Below, piece after piece: positions 32,680-43,160 of a stretch of DNA of 64,000 nucleotides (within the stretch, counting starts at the first letter, position 1; each line of letters begins with the position of its first letter). Made by a program: the position numbers and the translations under genes. The DNA lies in assembly GCA_911728435.2 (NCBI GenBank), contig OU452204.1:12400001-12464000 (forward strand), written 5' to 3'. Source of the stretch: Apoderus coryli. Taxonomy: Eukaryota; Arthropoda; Insecta; Coleoptera; Attelabidae. The notes beneath the pieces were generated by a model. The model was given only the letters and a program-made list of their open reading frames with translations. It was not told where the DNA came from and made no database searches.

Positions 32680-33110
32680 CTAATACACATCCACCCCCAC
32701 TAAAGATTCTTGAATAGCAACCCCACGCTTGTGATACCTCATCTTAAAGCCATTAAAAAATGCTATGTTTGGCGTGATACGAGCAATATTCAGTTTAAAA
32801 TGTTTGGAATTTTGCACAAATAGTGCTCTTACTAAACGACGAATTTGCGACTTTGACCTTGACGAAGACCTACCAAATTCTCGGTGTAGCTGAGCGCTTC
32901 GGTGTAAGAAACTTTGTCTTTGTGAAATCACAAGCGAACCAAATTCGGTTTTTGCTTTTTGCAAAATCACGGACGGTTCCAAACCCCGTGCTATATGGCT
33001 ACTTTGCCATACTGATGAGAACAAGAAGTTCGAAAGCAGGCAGAAAACTACCCATTCAACAGTCGAGCCAAACGTATTCTTTTTTGAAAACGTACTCTGA
33101 CCTAGTTTGA
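32680..33110 (-). pseudogene. possible transposase N-terminal fragment
   Basis: A 114-codon minus-strand frame (33024-32680) contains LHREFGRSSSRSKSQIRRLV. This resembles the N-terminal helix-turn-helix of insect Tc1-like transposases (a short F-G-R..P..S.I.RLV pattern). Upstream, in another frame, EYVFKKEYVWLD fits the usual start of that family. No catalytic motif is present and identification is tentative. Confidence 0.35.
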
Positions 33111-33219
33111 CTGGTCATTGAACAAGGTGTTCTGTTTCGACTTCAATTCGTCTCTTCATGAACTGCAGTTGTGGAAGACCACAAGACAGTTTTAATTACT
33201 AATATTCAGTTTCATTCTC

Positions 33220-33480
33220 AATATTAATTCAATAAATGTTCAAAATGGTTTCCATTCTTTGAAGACAATAATAGAGCTTATTCTCAAATTATTAAGGCAC
33301 CTTTACAAATGTTTCTCTCAGAATAGCCCAAGCAGGCGTTTGTAATTTAAGAATATTTAGTGAAGATGTCTGTGGATGGGACGGTGGTCGATAATATTTT
33401 GGCTCCTCTCGGTATTAGAGAACTTGGTTGGAGCGATTTTTGAAATTTTCTTCATGGTTCATGACTTATAATAGCTCTTG
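33220..33480 (-). pseudogene. possible transposase C-terminal scrap
   Basis: On the minus strand a worn stretch (RPPSHPQTSSLNIL, ETFVKVP, FENKLYYCLQRMETILN) has the spacing of a Tc1-like third-Asp region and C-terminus, but with heavy substitution. It is weak, and listed because the interval is otherwise unexplained. Confidence 0.25.
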
Positions 33481-33657
33481 TAAGTTTTTGGTATTTTCAA
33501 ATTTTTAAATAGGGCTAATATTTCTGATTGAGCTTACTTAGATGGTAGTAGATATACAATTTATATGCTTTTTTATTATGAAATAAGTGCAATAACTTGC
33601 ACTCTTGGCCTTTCGGTTTGAGACGTTTTCGTATTTATTGTTAGATTAACTTAAATT

Positions 33658-33800
33658 ATTAATAATAATAATCATAAGCATCTTTATTGTAATTTCAACA
33701 TACATCCGCAGCATACATCAGACCATAATATAGGTGTTTAGATAATATAAAATGTCACTACAAAATTGAATTTTTTTATTATTGCTTTGTAAATTTGAAA
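33658..33800 (-). mobile_element. LINE 3' end with (TAA)n tail
   Basis: TTAATAATAATAATCATAAG is followed by CATCTTTATTGTAATTTCAA. This is the same tail plus complement-of-AATAAA structure as at 36618 and 43106. No coding part survives, so the copy is strongly 5'-truncated. Confidence 0.5.
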
Positions 33801-35085
33801 GTTTTTCTTTTTCTTTGAACTAATTTATGTATTTGCTTCGTCTTCAGTTTGCATGTCATGTTATTGTTATTGTCGAAACCAAATCAAGTTTGTTACTATT
33901 ATTAAACATAACCATAGTCCAAAATCCTCATTTATTACAAAAAAAATCTGTAAACGAGAGAGAATGTGTGATATAAAGCAAATATTCACTACCATGTAAA
34001 TGGATACGATATACTCGTATATATGCGCACGAAAAAAGAATTTGGTGTTAGATGCCCATATACATATTATATTCAGATAGTACAGACCTTTGAAGTCTTT
34101 TGGTAAGGCAATGTAACGTTTCAAATTTGAAACATCAAGCTAGAATATACAGCAAGCAGTAGCGTAACTAAAACAGTTGAAATAAGTGTAACAATTAACT
34201 TTATTCAAGGTATTCATGAAAATGGAAGAACTAAAACAAAACCTGGCATACATACAGCGTTAAATATTTTGTATTTTATTGTAATAAATTTTAATTTTGA
34301 AATATGATTTAAGTATATAAAAAGCGAATATTAGTAAGTTTTACTTGAGTAAATTCAATCTATTATACCTACGATGTGTTTACCATTAGGGAGTGAATCT
34401 TTCAACACTTATTTTTTTAATTAGGCTGTTTTTGAAAATGCTTCAAAAACGCAGGTTTCTGAAAAAATTCAAATGAATGGAAGTTGGGCACATCCAATGA
34501 AGAATATATTGATGCTTATTACCGTGACCAATGCAAAACAGCGACATTCCTGCCTACTCTACGACGAAAACATTTTTCTTGACTCTACTAGAAATAAAAT
34601 CCCAAACCACGTTACTCTATTCTGCCTTTTCTACTAGAATCACTTTCTTCTGTCTCTGCCTCCAACCCACGTCGATATTATGATTAAGCAATACAGCTAT
34701 TAGTCGAGAGAGATGCAGCAGCTCAACGAGTCTTCTAGACAGTAACCTGTAAAATAAAAAATCACAGCTACAATTTAAACTTTCAAATGATATTCGAGTC
34801 GTAATTAAAATAATTTTTTGAGTTGTAGTTTTCTTACATTGACGTAAACTAAACATAACAATACAGTATATGCGCAGGACTTTAGGTTAGGTCGTCCAAA
34901 AATATGAAAAAATATTTATATGAACATTCAGACACCCCTTTGAACCGCCAATGTTTTCTACACCAAAAAGCTCTAAACTTGACCGTTTTCGAGGAAACTC
35001 AACAGGTTGTTGAAAAACATGGTCAATTTATTGAAATAAATTTAATTTTTCTAATTAAACAACTGCAAAATTAAAAACAATTATA
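33801..35085. other. no recognised gene
   Basis: AT-rich DNA. Frames at 33867-34124 and 34617-34856 (minus) show no domain. Confidence 0.4.
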
Positions 35086-35086
35086 G

Positions 35087-35155
35087 AAAAGTTGTCTTTT
35101 AAAAATTCTCCAAACTGTAAAAAAAGTAACGCATTTCGCACATTTCAGCGTTTGG
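35087..35155 (-). repeat. inverted partial copy of the adjacent transposase
   Basis: TAACGCATTTCGCACATTTC (about 35128-35147) is the reverse complement of the region around the start codon of the transposase at 35307. AAAGTTGTCTTTTAAAAATTCTCC (about 35092-35115) is the reverse complement of its segment at about 35572-35598. The two pieces lie side by side, so the inverted copy lacks the roughly 250 bp between them. Confidence 0.65.
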
Positions 35156-35306
35156 GTAAAAAAATTTAATAATTTTTTTATCAAATAGGCTTTAAATTTT
35201 CAAGCAATATTTACCTCCTATCACAAGGACAATAATTTTGTTGTTTGTTTATTAAAAATAAAAAAATGACATTAAGTTTGTACCTGCAACCGCTGAAATG
35301 TGCGAA

Positions 35307-35842
35307 ATGCATTACCTGTACGGAACGGCGAGCGGTAATTCGGCACAAGAAAGGCGGTTGTATCAAGAAAGATATCCTGATCGCCAAGTACCGCACCATA
35401 ACTTGTTTCAACGTGTTCACTAACGACTTTGGGAAAATAAAACTGCTGAGAATGGGCGGCCTAGGGAAGTTGCACTTGTCCTACAAGAGGCTGTCCTCAA
35501 CGAAGTTGAAGAAAATTCGACCACAATTACCAGAAAAATTGCTCACAACTTAAACCAATATCACGCGACGGTTTTGAGAATTTTGAAAAGACAACTTTTG
35601 TATCCCTACCATAACCAAAGTGTACAAGCCTTATTGCCACAAGATTGGTTTTTTGTATATGGATGCAAGACAAAATAGCTGAAAATCCTCAGTCTGAAGC
35701 TGAAATTCTTTTTACCGCTAAATCATCTTTCCGAGAGAAGGTATTTTCAATTTTCACAATAACCACATATAAGCTGAAGAAACTCCACATCAAATTGCAG
35801 GAGGCAACAATTTTCCGTGAATGTTTGGGCTGGCTAGACTAG
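35307..35842 (+). pseudogene. mariner-type transposase, N-terminal half, degenerate
   Basis: The start ATG at 35307 gives MHYLYGTASGNSAQERRLYQ, ERYPDRQVPHHNLFQRVH, one stop, then NGRPREVALVLQEAVLNEVE, ENSTTITRKIAHNLNQYHA and LYPYHNQSVQALLPQDW. This matches the bipartite helix-turn-helix region of a widespread insect mariner. After a frameshift comes WMQDKIAENPQSEAEILFTA, in which the first catalytic Asp of the TDE motif has become Ala-Lys, and finally a remnant of the NVWAG block near 35820. The second and third catalytic Asp are absent. It is truncated and inactive. Confidence 0.75.
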
Positions 35843-36617
35843 ATAGATTTGATGTAAAAATTTGACTTGTGCTACCACTGTGTCTCCAGTCAACTCACAA
35901 CTCTTCTCAGCCACCGAATCCACTTTTTTAATATATTCCTGTATCCACATTGCCCGCAGGCAACACAACGCACACATCGACGCTACTTCTAGCAGTACAA
36001 GAAGTATGCGAATACCTAATGCAAGAGAGAGAGAGAGAACGGATCAGCAGCAAAGCAAACGTTTTCGGCAAGAAGGCAGCTTCTTACGGTGCTTCTCCCA
36101 TTTCGAATAACAGATAGCGATGACGGTCCTCTTTTGCACAGCTATGTGCTAAATTAAACTCTTATTTGGAATATATTAACGTTTTTCGAACAGTTTGGAA
36201 TGCGATCGTTTTCAATTTTAGGTTATATACACACATGTAGTTGTGTGGAGACATATAGGAGTAAGGGTTTTGTATATATTACTTTTGGAGACTTCTTTAC
36301 AATTGATGTCACCCATTTATTGGAAAAGTAGCTATGTTCTCCATGTTTATTTTTTCGCATTTCTCAACTTCCACGCCTTGTAGTAATCTCATTAAAATTA
36401 GGTATTTTATTACACACCACTAAAGAATTTTTGTTTTTAGAATATTTTTTTTTGTCCTTACTAATTATTTCCCCATCAAAGTAGTCCCAATTAGATTCTT
36501 CTTCTTCCAATTCCCGAAACACTTCTGGAAGTCTCATATTCTCTACCATTTGTCTCGATGGAGCAAAGTTCGGATAATGTTTGTCAAGCCATTGTTTGGT
36601 TTCCACTGTCAAAAAGC
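35843..36617. other. no gene; (GA)n run
   Basis: This contains a GAGAGAGA run at 36023-36038 and a weak 82-codon frame (35862-36110) with no domain. Otherwise unassigned. Confidence 0.45.
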
Positions 36618-37612
36618 AGTAATAATAATAATAAATGACTTTATTGGCATAAATTATATACATTCAAAAATTGAAGAACAAATAAACTAAGAAAAATCAG
36701 ATGCCAAAAGGCGCAAGCTCAGCAAAGCTGATTTTCAGCAACGGCCCTATAATACATTATAATTATGCTAACAAATATCTAAAACGAAAACACTAAACAT
36801 AATAATATAATAATAATGTAATAATAATAATATAAAGGTTACAATTTCCAACATAAGTAAACACACCTCAAACATCAGACTCAATGAGTGTCATCTGCTC
36901 TTGAAATAATTTATCATACAAACAATTTTTAAACTTAGACAGTGATAATGTTTTCATCTCCGAAGACATCTCATTATAGAATTTAGCTATATTGTAACTG
37001 AAAGACTTCTGATACATGGCAGTTCTGTGTTGAGGAATGGTAATAATATTCTTGCGTCTGACATTTACATTATGTATGTCAGTCCGGAAAGTTATTCTTC
37101 TATAAAAGTAAGGCGGAGTTTTCAACAAAATGATCCTGTGGTATAGAAACACAGAGTGCAATGTTCTTCTGTTAATCATATTAAGCCACTTTATGGTTGA
37201 TAAGGTATGAGATATTCTGTCAAACTTCCGTATTCCAAAAACCAATCGTAAGCATGAGTTCTGAAGTCGTTGGACACGCGCCGAATCAACCCGCAAGAGA
37301 CACGGACCGTAGACGTAATCACAGAAGTTCATATGCGACAGCACCAGTGATTCACACAACAGCTTTCTCAGGCTAAATGAAAGTAATTTCCTAGTGGCAT
37401 AGATACTCTTAAGATTGGCATAGCCAATTTGAAGCTTCGATGTTATATGCTGAGTAAATCTAAGCCCATTGTCCCAAGCTCTTGGCATGATCGGAGATTT
37501 GAATGGCCACACCATCCAGTGACAAGCGCATGTCAGATTCAACAGGGAGTCCAATAAACAAAGCTGTTGAATGCTTTATCAAAACTCGAAATTCATTTTT
37601 TTCCATTTTTTT
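36618..37612 (-). mobile_element. LINE (LINE B family), 5'-truncated, with tail
   Basis: A minus-strand non-LTR element ends in a (TAATAA) tract at 36618-36640 followed by GACTTTATTGGC. The reading frame holds LSLDGVAIQISDHAKSLG (37500-37450), then, after a frameshift, GLRFTQHITSKLQIGYANLK, LCESLVLSHMNFCDYVYGPC, RVQRLQNSCLRLVFGIRKFD and PPYFYRRITFRTDIHNVNVR, down to a stop near 36868. This is the post-catalytic C-terminal half of a reverse transcriptase and the best-preserved LINE B relative here. The catalytic domain and 5' part are missing. The truncation point is near 37612, next to a T-rich run. Confidence 0.85.
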
Positions 37613-38058
37613 TTAATAACAAAAGTTATCAAACCAATACTAAGATTGCTGTCCAATTTATACACGGATCGTTTGAAGGTTATCACTAAATAAAAATCAT
37701 ATGGGAAAAATTCTAGAAACGCTATCTATGTGTCATCTTACGGACTTATTCAATGACCTAATATGCTTATATATCGACAGCCCTTTAAGGCTCCCTTTTC
37801 AGAAAAGAAAAGAGTAACAAGGGGCCATGTCCACCGAAATGAAGGCTAGAATATCATTGAATCGTTTTGTCACAAATCCCAGTCTTTTTTTCACACGTAT
37901 TACTCCTTATTTATGTTTTGACCTTTTGCAAGATCTCATGGTGCACTGTCTTTAAAACCTATGAACACAGTGACCATTCGACTGCACTTGTCGAGATATT
38001 TTTGGTCTTAGCGAGCCTCCGCTGGGATGAATGGGTCTTAATTTCGACATCACAAACA
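37613..38058. other. no recognised feature
   Basis: Unassigned. A frame at 37867-38076 has no domain. Confidence 0.4.
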
Positions 38059-38440
38059 TTAACCCGCCGTTACTAACGTGCCTGAGAATCACAACTTTAC
38101 TAACGTCGGTCTGTGAGACCACAAATCGCTTACTAAACCCCACTATTTACGGGCAAAACATATAATAGCATAAGAATAATTGTTTCTATTATTTGTCTTT
38201 TGAGCAGTTTGTATGAAAAAAGCTACAGGGTGTTTCAGTAAACAAAAAGTATATGCAGTATATGTATACATATTGGAATGCTGTACTATTCTTTCCAACC
38301 ATATAGGTATCGAATGAGGTTTTCATTTGCCGAGCAGCTCGTCTTACACCAGGCATTTGTGTCACAATGTTTTGTGAAAGAGTTCGAACAGCAGCTCTTA
38401 CAGACGTATGGTTTTACCATCTTTTTCAAAAAACATTGGA

Positions 38441-38483
38441 GTTTTGTGACGATGACCCAAGTCATTGGTCATCGTCACAAAAC
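38441..38483. repeat. strong hairpin inside the piggyBac-like element
   Basis: GTTTTGTGACGATGACC and GGTCATCGTCACAAAAC are exact reverse complements (17 bp) around a 9-base loop. The inner CAA/TTG can add three more pairs across one bulge. This may be a local inverted duplication formed during the deletion of the element. Confidence 0.8.
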
Positions 38484-38660
38484 AAAAGTTATCTCGTCGG
38501 CAGGGATGTCTTGCTCGGAGTTAGGGTTGATGTCTTGATTCTCCACCTCACCATGACATAAACTGTTATCGATGTCATCTGGCTCAACTTCCAGGTCAGT
38601 TTCAACTTCAACAAATAGCCTTTCTAAATATTGTTGGGTTTTTTCATAGTCTGCCGTCAT
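38475..38660 (-). pseudogene. possible piggyBac transposase N-terminus
   Basis: The frame encodes YLERLFVEVETDLEVEPDDI and GEVENQDINPNSEQDIPADE. piggyBac transposases open with acidic, disordered stretches of this kind, and the frame lies wholly inside the piggyBac-like element. No catalytic or Cys-rich domain follows, so the functional part has been deleted. The identification rests on context and composition only. Confidence 0.4.
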
Positions 38661-39035
38661 TATAAGCTTTATTTAATAATTATGGAAAGTCAAAAATGAG
38701 TCGGAACTTTCGAAAACACAGTAACAAATAATAACAAGAATACTAACGTCGGTGTCACGGACCGAATTTTAAATGAAAATGGCCTGACCTACGCAGCTGC
38801 CGCTTACACCCTGAACAAACAACATTAACAGAGGAAGCTACGTAGACGTGTAGCGCCTTCCCTAAATAATAAGCTAAATTATCCGTCGTTTTCGTTACTG
38901 TTGGTCCCAGAGACCGTACGTTAGTAACGGCGGGTTAAACTAGATTTTAATACTTGTTTTGGTCTATCACTGGATAGGCCCAAGAGGACCTGGGAATTAC
39001 CTAGTCCGCTCCTTTGACATTAATTCTTTCGATTT

Positions 39036-39390
39036 TTGCAAACGGCGATATCTGAAATCTTTGCATGTCAAGGGTGTGAAACGATAAGAAATTCAACAGG
39101 AATATTTCGACGAATACGCAATTCTACGAGGAAAATAATAGATGCTTTTATTGAAGCTGAAGGCTCTTGTTTGAAACCAGGTCGAACAGTGGGAAATCTT
39201 CTTATTCCTCTGTTAGCAGATATTTTTATGGATCACATAGAAAATAAAATAGAACAATTTTTATACACTTTCTACTGTTATAGATATGTAGACGATATAA
39301 GAGCCTGTTTTCTAGAAACTCAAAGACGACTCGCTCAGTTTTTTTTAATTTATTAATCATCTGCGTCATATACATTGCAATGCATTTATT
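39036..39390 (+). pseudogene. Penelope-like element reverse transcriptase, fragment
   Basis: A 106-codon frame contains EAEGSCLKPGRTVGNLLIPL, LADIFMDHIENKI and YRYVDDIRACF. The order of a G..S/IPLLADIFM block followed by YRYVDDI is characteristic of Penelope-like reverse transcriptases, where the YVDD box carries two of the three catalytic Asp. The text after the stop (NHLRHIHCNAFIYL) continues the family in the same or a shifted frame. Only the palm region is left, with no GIY-YIG endonuclease. Residues before EAEGSC do not match, so the 5' breakpoint is near 39130. Confidence 0.75.
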
Positions 39391-39399
39391 TATTTATTT

Positions 39400-41034
39400 T
39401 CTCTCTTTTTTAAGGAATAATATTTAAAAGAAGAAAAGTTTCATCGAAAAAAGTTCTAGGACAAATGTTGCATCAGTTAAATATTTCAACACTAATTAAA
39501 AATACTTCAGGATTGAAGAAGATACCAAAAAGTGTAGGAATATTAATTTACAGATAGTTATCACCATGTTTCTTTTCTGGAGCTTAATATACAGGGAAAA
39601 TAGAAAAGAAAGCACATTGGTTTTTTTATTTTATACCAAATCCAAATATATTTTTGTTCTGTGCTATTTGGATACACCATGTATATCAGTATAATATTTA
39701 GAAAAGTATAAGGATAATATATGATGAATTAAACGACATCATTGTGGACTAGAGGGTTTTAATGTTATTTTAAAAATATTTATAAGAAGTGGATTTTTTT
39801 GTGCTGGAAATATTTTTTGTATTGCTATCTTGACCAAAATTCGATCAATATTAGTAGGCATCTAATTAGGTACTATATTATTATTATTTATAGTAAAACG
39901 TGGATCATTTATCCAAACATAACCCTAAGACACATCCTATTAATAAAAGGATTAGACAAGATTAATATTTTGGTCAACACGTTTAGTCAACGTCCCTTAT
40001 TATGGACAATGGTCATTGAAAGCTTAAGTTCAGGGTAAGCTTTTGACAAATTTGAGGTGTATAACTTCAGACATGTACGGATATTTTCACCACATCTATT
40101 TACCATTTTATAATAAGAATTAATTGCAGAAAATTTATACATAAGCATCAGTATTGTATTAAAATAATAATAATCATGTTTGTTAATAAAGTAATTGTGT
40201 GCAATATAATTCTGACTAAAGTTGTTAAAAATCCTATTACTTTCTTGACATTGGCGAAAGCGCGTATTCTAAATCTCATATTACCATCAAGTAAACTTTA
40301 TGTAGGTATTATCTAAGCAATATTTTACAATTTAACGAAAGCTGTGTTTTCATTTTCTGTTCCAATGTTTATGAGAAAAATCTCGTTAATCAGATCAAAA
40401 TGGCTTATATAAAATATATTTTTTATGAAAGCAGCTCACTGCTTTGTAAACAGACCATTAACTTCTCTAATGGATACAACCAAAATATAATGGAAAACAT
40501 TGTAAGGAACAACGAAAAAGTGAGATAAAAAGGAAGATTTATAATTGTTATTTATAAGGCACAAAGTAAGTAATTTGTATTGTTTAGTAAACTCCTATTT
40601 TTCCATAAAGAATTTAAATTTGTAATCATTTTTCTTCTTTCGTTTTAATCAGTAAGTATAGTTTATCCAAAGTTAATTTAAAATATATAAATTTAACGAT
40701 TCTACCGGGGCTTTCCGTTTCCATGCCTCTGTACATTATAAAAGGGCTTCGAATGCCTGCCAAAGGATACCGACAGTAATAACAGTGACTGGAAAAAGTA
40801 TATGGTTAATGATTAATAAAAAAAAAAGAGTTTGTAAATAAATATATGAATGAAACAAATAATTTTTGGCAACGTGTTATTTTCTCAGATTAATCTAAAT
40901 ATAATCGTATGGACATCATATGGGGTATAGCGAAGACTTAATGTGGAATTTAAACAAGAAAATTTGTATCTGACAGTAAAACACGGTGGCAGAATATTGT
41001 AACCATAGTTTTTCGTAGTGATAAAATGAAAGAA
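39400..41034. other. no recognised gene
   Basis: About 1.6 kb of AT-rich sequence. A 79-codon frame at 39799-40038 is unsupported. No terminal repeats were found. Confidence 0.45.
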
Positions 41035-41036
41035 TA

Positions 41037-41947
41037 CACGGAGAGAAGAAATTGGTTGATCGGGCAAAAAAAAAGTTAAACGAACAAAATTATTTGTTTA
41101 TATATGCACGACAAAATATTTTTTTCCAGCAACCGATTTTTTTTGTTCGATGAGAATTAAACATTTTTTAGAATCAAAACAATATTAGGTGTAGTTAACA
41201 AAATATTTCCTCAAAGTGACTTACCATTTTGTCAGTACTAACGATATTTATAGTTATGTCAATAAAATCCTATACTTAAGCCAATCAATAGGTTTCGTTA
41301 GCACAAAAACTGCAATATAGCTATGACAATTTCAATTTGTTTTATTAACAAAATATACCGTAGGAATAAGTTAACAATTTTGTCAAAAAGTAAGTACTGT
41401 TGTTTCTTAAACCTTTTTTTTTGGTTCATTCAATCAAAAGATAGATTGATTGAAATAAATTGTATATTCACGTTAAATAAATAAATATCCATTTAACAAT
41501 ATGTATTTTCAGTTGAATTAGAATTTTTACTTCACTGGAAATAAAACGAGATATTAGACCCCAACAAAATATCCAAAATATGTTAACATGGGGTTTTATT
41601 TTTATTTTGTTGGATTAACTAATTAGTTTTGTTACATGAACTAATATCTTCTTTTAAAATAAGTAAACTAAATATTCATTTGGAGCATATATTCTTTTTG
41701 CACAACAAAATCCAATTATTTGAAACATTCCTTTCGACTTTGTTTGTATGGAATAGATATTGGGGACAATGAACTAGATATATTGTTAATTCTCCATCAA
41801 AAATGACAAAATTGATTTCTTGATGTGAAAAATCCATAATATTAAATCAAGGCATAGATCGTTTTTAGGACAAAATATATAATTTCCTCAAAGAAATATT
41901 TTTGAGTATATGTGTTTTGTAACATCAACAAATCTCTTCTCTCTGTG
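41037..41947. mobile_element. TIR element (about 911 bp), non-autonomous
   Basis: The left end CACGGAGAGAAGAAATTGGT and the right end's reverse complement CACAGAGAGAAGAGATTTGT are inverted repeats. TA sits outside both (41035-41036 and 41948-41949). The interior is AT-rich and repeats the word ACAAAAT/ACAAAATAT many times. There is no coding frame. TA flanks suggest Tc1/mariner, but the family is not recognised. Confidence 0.7.
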
Positions 41948-41949
41948 TA

Positions 41950-42784
41950 TCTACCAAATTAGATAATAATTTTTAATAAATCTTCAAGTTGATGAAACTT
42001 TTTGCAGTCACTGTGTACAATGACAGTATATAGGACTGGCCGTGGCTGATATATCAGACACGGCCAGTATACGACACGAGCGGAACACCTTGGGAGTTTA
42101 AGCATCAACCTTTATATGTGCAAATCCAGCTTCTTCTTTTAAATATTTATTATCAGGCAAGGTCTGAAAATAATGAACTGTCGAATACACATATAAAAAT
42201 TTTACGTTCTATAGAAAATGTCACTGACTAAGTGAGTAAAATTTGTTGTTAGTTTATAATATCAGAAGCATATTATTATAAATGCATAATAAGTATTAAT
42301 TATTATAAAGGTATGTTCCTTGCTGTTCGAACACAAACTAGGTACGTGTGCATCTATGTCTAAACTTCTAAAAAGAAAAACAGTCTTTTTCAGCGTAGGT
42401 TTATATGTTGCCGTGTTGGAGCGGCAAGGAAAAATACAGTATACTTATATACAAATGAACATGCAATTGTTAATACATAAAGGATTTTTAAAATATCGTA
42501 GGACATGTATTGTTATGAAAAGTTAAAAGGATGCGCCTATGGACGGCTACGGTCGGTTTTCATATTATAAAGGGATATCGAGTAGTGGGTTTTTATATCA
42601 TTTTAAACTAAAATTAGAAAGACTATACCGATATATTTTAGAAACGCAATTATTTTAGTAATTATTTGGGAATATTCTGAAACATTCGAAACCGCAAAAA
42701 AGCATCAGAAATGCTCAAAGTTGTGCAAATTCCACTGAACTCTTCTTCTCAAAGTAGAGTGTGCGTATCCTAAAACACATTATA
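41950..42784. other. no gene; one hairpin
   Basis: Unassigned apart from the hairpin at 42035-42068. A 68-codon plus-strand frame at 42320-42526 has no domain. Confidence 0.4.
42035..42068. repeat. GC-rich hairpin
   Basis: ACTGGCCGTG and CACGGCCAGT are exact reverse complements (10 bp) around 14 bases that contain a second small palindrome, TGATATATCA. The arms stand out by GC content in AT-rich DNA. Confidence 0.75.
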
Positions 42785-42897
42785 CAGGGTTGTTCACATT
42801 ATTCGACAAGGCATTATGGACATTCTAAAGATATTTTAATGTTTAAACATGCCTACCACAATTGTATGTTTTAATTGGACCACCCTGTATATTGTTT
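42785..42897. mobile_element. 113-bp MITE, Tc1/mariner-type ends
   Basis: It starts CAGGGTTGTTC and ends GGACCACCCTG, flanked by TA on both sides. The end sequence CAGGGTGNNC is common in insect mariner relatives. No coding capacity. Confidence 0.6.
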
Positions 42898-43084
42898 TAT
42901 TCCTACGATTATTTAATGGATTTGAGCTTCTGCAACCTGAAAAAGAAATTAAGCTTATGGCCGAAAAATTTGATAAAAAAATTTGTTCCAGATCGAATTT
43001 CCTTTGCTTATTATAAATAGAGCCATATAGGGTGATTATATAATATTCGAAGGTCAACATTGAGAATTCCTAAACTGTTTTCAT

Positions 43085-43103
43085 TTTTCCTTGTGCGAAA
43101 TCA

Positions 43104-43160
<57 letters not shown>

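Larger units (their letters stand above)
38063..38934. mobile_element. piggyBac-like element (872 bp), non-autonomous
   Basis: The element begins CCCGCCGTTACTAACGT and ends ACGTTAGTAACGGCGGG, a perfect 17-bp terminal inverted repeat, and is flanked by TTAA (38059-38062 and 38935-38938). TTAA duplications and C-rich ends define piggyBac transposons. Subterminal GGTCTGTGAGACC-like motifs recur near both ends. A 61-codon acidic minus-strand frame remains, but the catalytic domain is missing. A near-perfect hairpin lies at 38441-38483. Confidence 0.9.
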
